From Tupaia tana (taxonomy: Eukaryota > Chordata > Mammalia > Scandentia > Tupaiidae), in assembly GCA_026018925.1 (NCBI GenBank), contig JAKSZU010000007.1, forward strand, positions 97,489,501 to 97,553,500: a stretch of 64,000 nt of DNA. Direction: 5' to 3'. This document shows, in pieces, positions 61,716 to 64,000 of the stretch. The position numbers and the translations under genes were made by a program. Under the pieces are notes generated by a model, which had not been told where the DNA came from, did no database searches, and saw nothing but the letters and a program-made list of their open reading frames with translations. Positions within the stretch are counted from its first letter, which is position 1. Each line of letters starts with the position of its first letter.

Positions 61716-63057
61716 GGGGCAGTGGGACAGTAATTGCTCCCACAGAGCAAAGAAGCCCGCCTGGCTCTTTCTTTGAATTAGGCCTTCTCTCTCTGAACGA
61801 ACTTGAGACTGTCATTTTAAACCAGTCCCTCTATATCAGGACAGGCCGTCACGGGGCATCAGCGAGGGCAGCAGACATGGGCAGGGCAGTTCTTGGCACA
61901 GCCCCCGTCTGATTGCTTGGGTGACACCACTGCAAGCCAGCAGGTGCTAAGTAAAGACGAGAGCAGGCAGAGAGAGGTCCTGCTTCACCCAGCAAAGAGC
62001 ACACCTCCCTCCTCCAGCTGCTGCCTCCAAGGGGCACAGGCACAGCCTGCTAACACTCTTAATATCTGCTTTAATTGGAGTCCTAAATTGGAGTAGTCTG
62101 ATTTCCATTTCAAAGAGCTGCGAATATTTTGCAGGAGATCCAGTTCCCTGATTTCCATCGCTCTTCCTGAGGCACGCTGTCCTCAGGTTACAAGGACCCC
62201 TCAAAGTCATCTCAACCACTCACGCTCCTTTCATCAGTACAGTTTCTCCCAAATCATTTCATAGAGGTGGCTATGTGTTTTCTATTTTTAAAGCTCTTCA
62301 TAAGATGCAATTACTTGAAAGTTTGTTTTGATGTTAAATACCCTTCTGCCAGCAAAAGCCTCCATCTAGCTTGCTCGAAACACACCTCTTCTTGCAAGCC
62401 TGTCTCCTCTCTGCCACATGTGGACATGGCTCTCCAGAAAGCACGCTTTTCCTGTAATAGGCCTCTCTGAATGTCCCTCCAGGTCACCTCTTCACTCTTT
62501 CCCCTTTACCGTGCACACCAGGAGGCCAACCTGCTGACCAGATCAGTGACTGCTGACTTTTGGCTGGTTCAGCCAACTGGCAGTGCCAGCAGAGACCGGG
62601 CAGGAGGAGAGAACACTTAGGTACAGTCTGCAGCAGTGCCTTCTTCATGCTTAGTTCCCGCACTTTCCTGATATTGGCCTCCTTGCACGTGGGCTAGACT
62701 TACTGATCCACCTCTCAAGAGTGAAATTCGGGAAAAGCCATGGGATGTCACATCGAGGCATCTCCTTGCTCTCTCGTGCTCGCTTGCCTACAGGAAGCCT
62801 GCTGCCTGTTTGAGCTGCCATAGGGAGAGACCTACATGTCGAGGGACTGAAGTCCTCAGTGGAACATTCCAGGAGAGACTAGATTCTTCATCACCTCGTG
62901 GTGAGCTCAGAAACAAATCCTTCCCAGTGACGGTTCAGTGTAACCAGATGAGAGACCTTGAGTCAGCTGAGCCACCCCAGGTCACTGGCCCACAGGAAGT
63001 GCTGGTGTCCTCAGAACTAATAATCTGGGTATTCGTTACAGAGCAGCAAAGGACAAC
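61716..63057. other. 5' flank of NTMT2, promoter not identified
   Basis: There is no CpG island and no obvious TATA box immediately upstream of the start codon, so tissue-restricted expression or a distant non-coding first exon is possible. Nothing else recognised. Confidence 0.4.
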
Positions 63058-63059
63058 TA

Positions 63060-63127
63060 TTACGTCACTGGAAAAGTCATGACGTGTTTCTATGCAAAGA
63101 AGTGTCATGACTTTCCCGATGACCCAA
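63060..63127. mobile_element. 68-bp palindromic mariner-like MITE
   Basis: Left arm TTACGTCACTGGAAAAGTCA and right arm, read in reverse complement, TTGGGTCATCGGGAAAGTCA, joined by about 25 bp of loop. It is flanked on both sides by TA (63,058-63,059 and 63,128-63,129), the Tc1/mariner target duplication. Too short to encode a transposase. Not MADE1 by sequence. Confidence 0.75.
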
Positions 63128-63190
63128 TAATTCATGCTAAATCCATGGAATATTTTTAAGATGTGGAATCTGACCATGATCATTAAGCTT

Positions 63191-63383
63191 CGTTTTTTAA
63201 AAGAATTATTTACTTAATTTTTGTTTATTCATTTATTTTTAATTTGGCCAGAGAGAGACACACAAAGAGAGAGAAAGAGAGAGAAAGTAAGTGAGAAAGC
63301 AAGCCACTAGGCTCGAAACTCAAACCATCGTAGGCCATGTGGGAGTTTCCAGCACCCTAACCACCACGCCACCTGCTGGTCCC
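63191..63383 (-). mobile_element. Short-form tRNA SINE
   Basis: Perfect 10-bp TSD CATTAAGCTT at 63,181-63,190 and 63,384-63,393. Head ends CCACCTGCTGGTCC; GAGAGAAAGTAAGTGAGAAA block present; long-form middle absent. Confidence 0.85.
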
Positions 63384-63864
63384 CATTAAGCTTAATTTTT
63401 ATGTTAGTCTTTTACTGAAAAAGGAAGTAAGGATTTCATATGTTTGACTCCTTTATTTTACTTCATCTTCCTATGCTTGTTTTTTCCTGGCTTCTCATCT
63501 CTCTCCCTAGCTGTTCAGTTTCTGCGGGTCTGTCCCTATCCCTGGCTTCGAGAATTGTCCAGAGGTAGTCTGAGTTGTCTATACACCCTACCACAGTTTG
63601 TGGCCATGAGTGGGTACACCACCCAGGAGCCAATCCCTACACGGTGTTCTCTTGGCTCCCACGTCCACTGGGAGTAGACGCATGATCTAAGGCCATTATT
63701 ACTAATGTGAGCCTGAGCTGGGTTTTCCAGGCCAGCAGCATATGGTCGTGTCTACTGCAAATACCATCCTGCATCATTTCTGCTCAACACACTGCCAGGG
63801 GGACAAGATAGCTTGGACAAGATCAGAGAAACCTCAAGCAGGATTATTTCGTGGTGTTAAGAAG

Positions 63865-64000
63865 GAAGGCTTTTAGCTGGAATCAAACTGATAAGACTGA
63901 GTTTAAAATTCATTTCCCCCGATTGTAACTTTGACAAATTAGTGTCTTTGTCTGTCTCTGGGCCTCAATTTGCCGTCTGTAGCATGAAGATGATGACAAT
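63865..64000 (+). repeat. MIR, cut by the window edge
   Basis: TAACTTTGACAAATTAGTG and TGGGCCTCAATTTGCCGTCT, then GAAGATGATGACAAT at the end of the window. Confidence 0.55.

Overview
This is nuclear DNA of a placental mammal. One host gene is recognisable across its full coding length. The rest is intronic and intergenic sequence carrying the usual mammalian fossil repeats (MIR, L2, L1 ends, hAT-Charlie, MaLR and class I ERV). It is also dense in a CpG-rich, tRNA-derived SINE of about 265 bp that is not Alu, B1/B2, Can-SINE, Bov-tA or C-SINE. The SINE head has near-perfect A-box and B-box sequences and its tail ends in poly(A). Together with a primate-like NTMT2 sequence and the absence of Alu, this suggests a euarchontan that is not a primate. 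A colugo (Dermoptera, whose tRNA SINEs are called CYN in the literature as I remember it) is my best guess; I could not confirm the species. Layout. Positions 1-9,700: intergenic, with a TG-rich tract (3,354-3,597), a CpG-dense block (3,720-4,265), scattered old SINEs and a LINE 3' end. Positions 9,700-15,600: SINEs around a minus-strand class I endogenous retrovirus (10,582-14,583) that keeps two LTRs and a broken gag but lacks recognisable pol and env. Its 3' LTR was later hit by a SINE and by a 1.2-kb LTR of another type, and carries a 19-bp minisatellite. Positions 15,600-24,900: intergenic, with SINEs, an hAT-Charlie element and a mariner-like MITE split by a SINE. Positions 24,900-26,310: a processed pseudogene of MRPL39, split by a SINE. 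Positions 26,300-41,500: repeat-rich intergenic DNA including a long L2 relic (32,280-34,375), a HAL1-type (ORF1-only) LINE (34,507-35,868) and a head-to-head SINE pair. Positions 41,586-61,715: NTMT2 (METTL11B), minus strand, four coding exons whose reading frame and splice phases are intact (283 codons). Positions 61,716-64,000: the 5' flank of NTMT2. NTMT2 encodes an N-terminal alpha-amine methyltransferase. Every catalytic residue I could map from NTMT1 is present except the histidine corresponding to His140, which reads tyrosine here. There is no bacterial-type system, CRISPR array or operon. The points most worth checking are the NTMT2 His-to-Tyr change, the LTR-restricted minisatellite, the HAL1-type element, the short SINE subfamily and the palindromic MITE. 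Element boundaries were placed by eye, those of older repeats only approximately; target-site duplications (TSDs) are given where seen.
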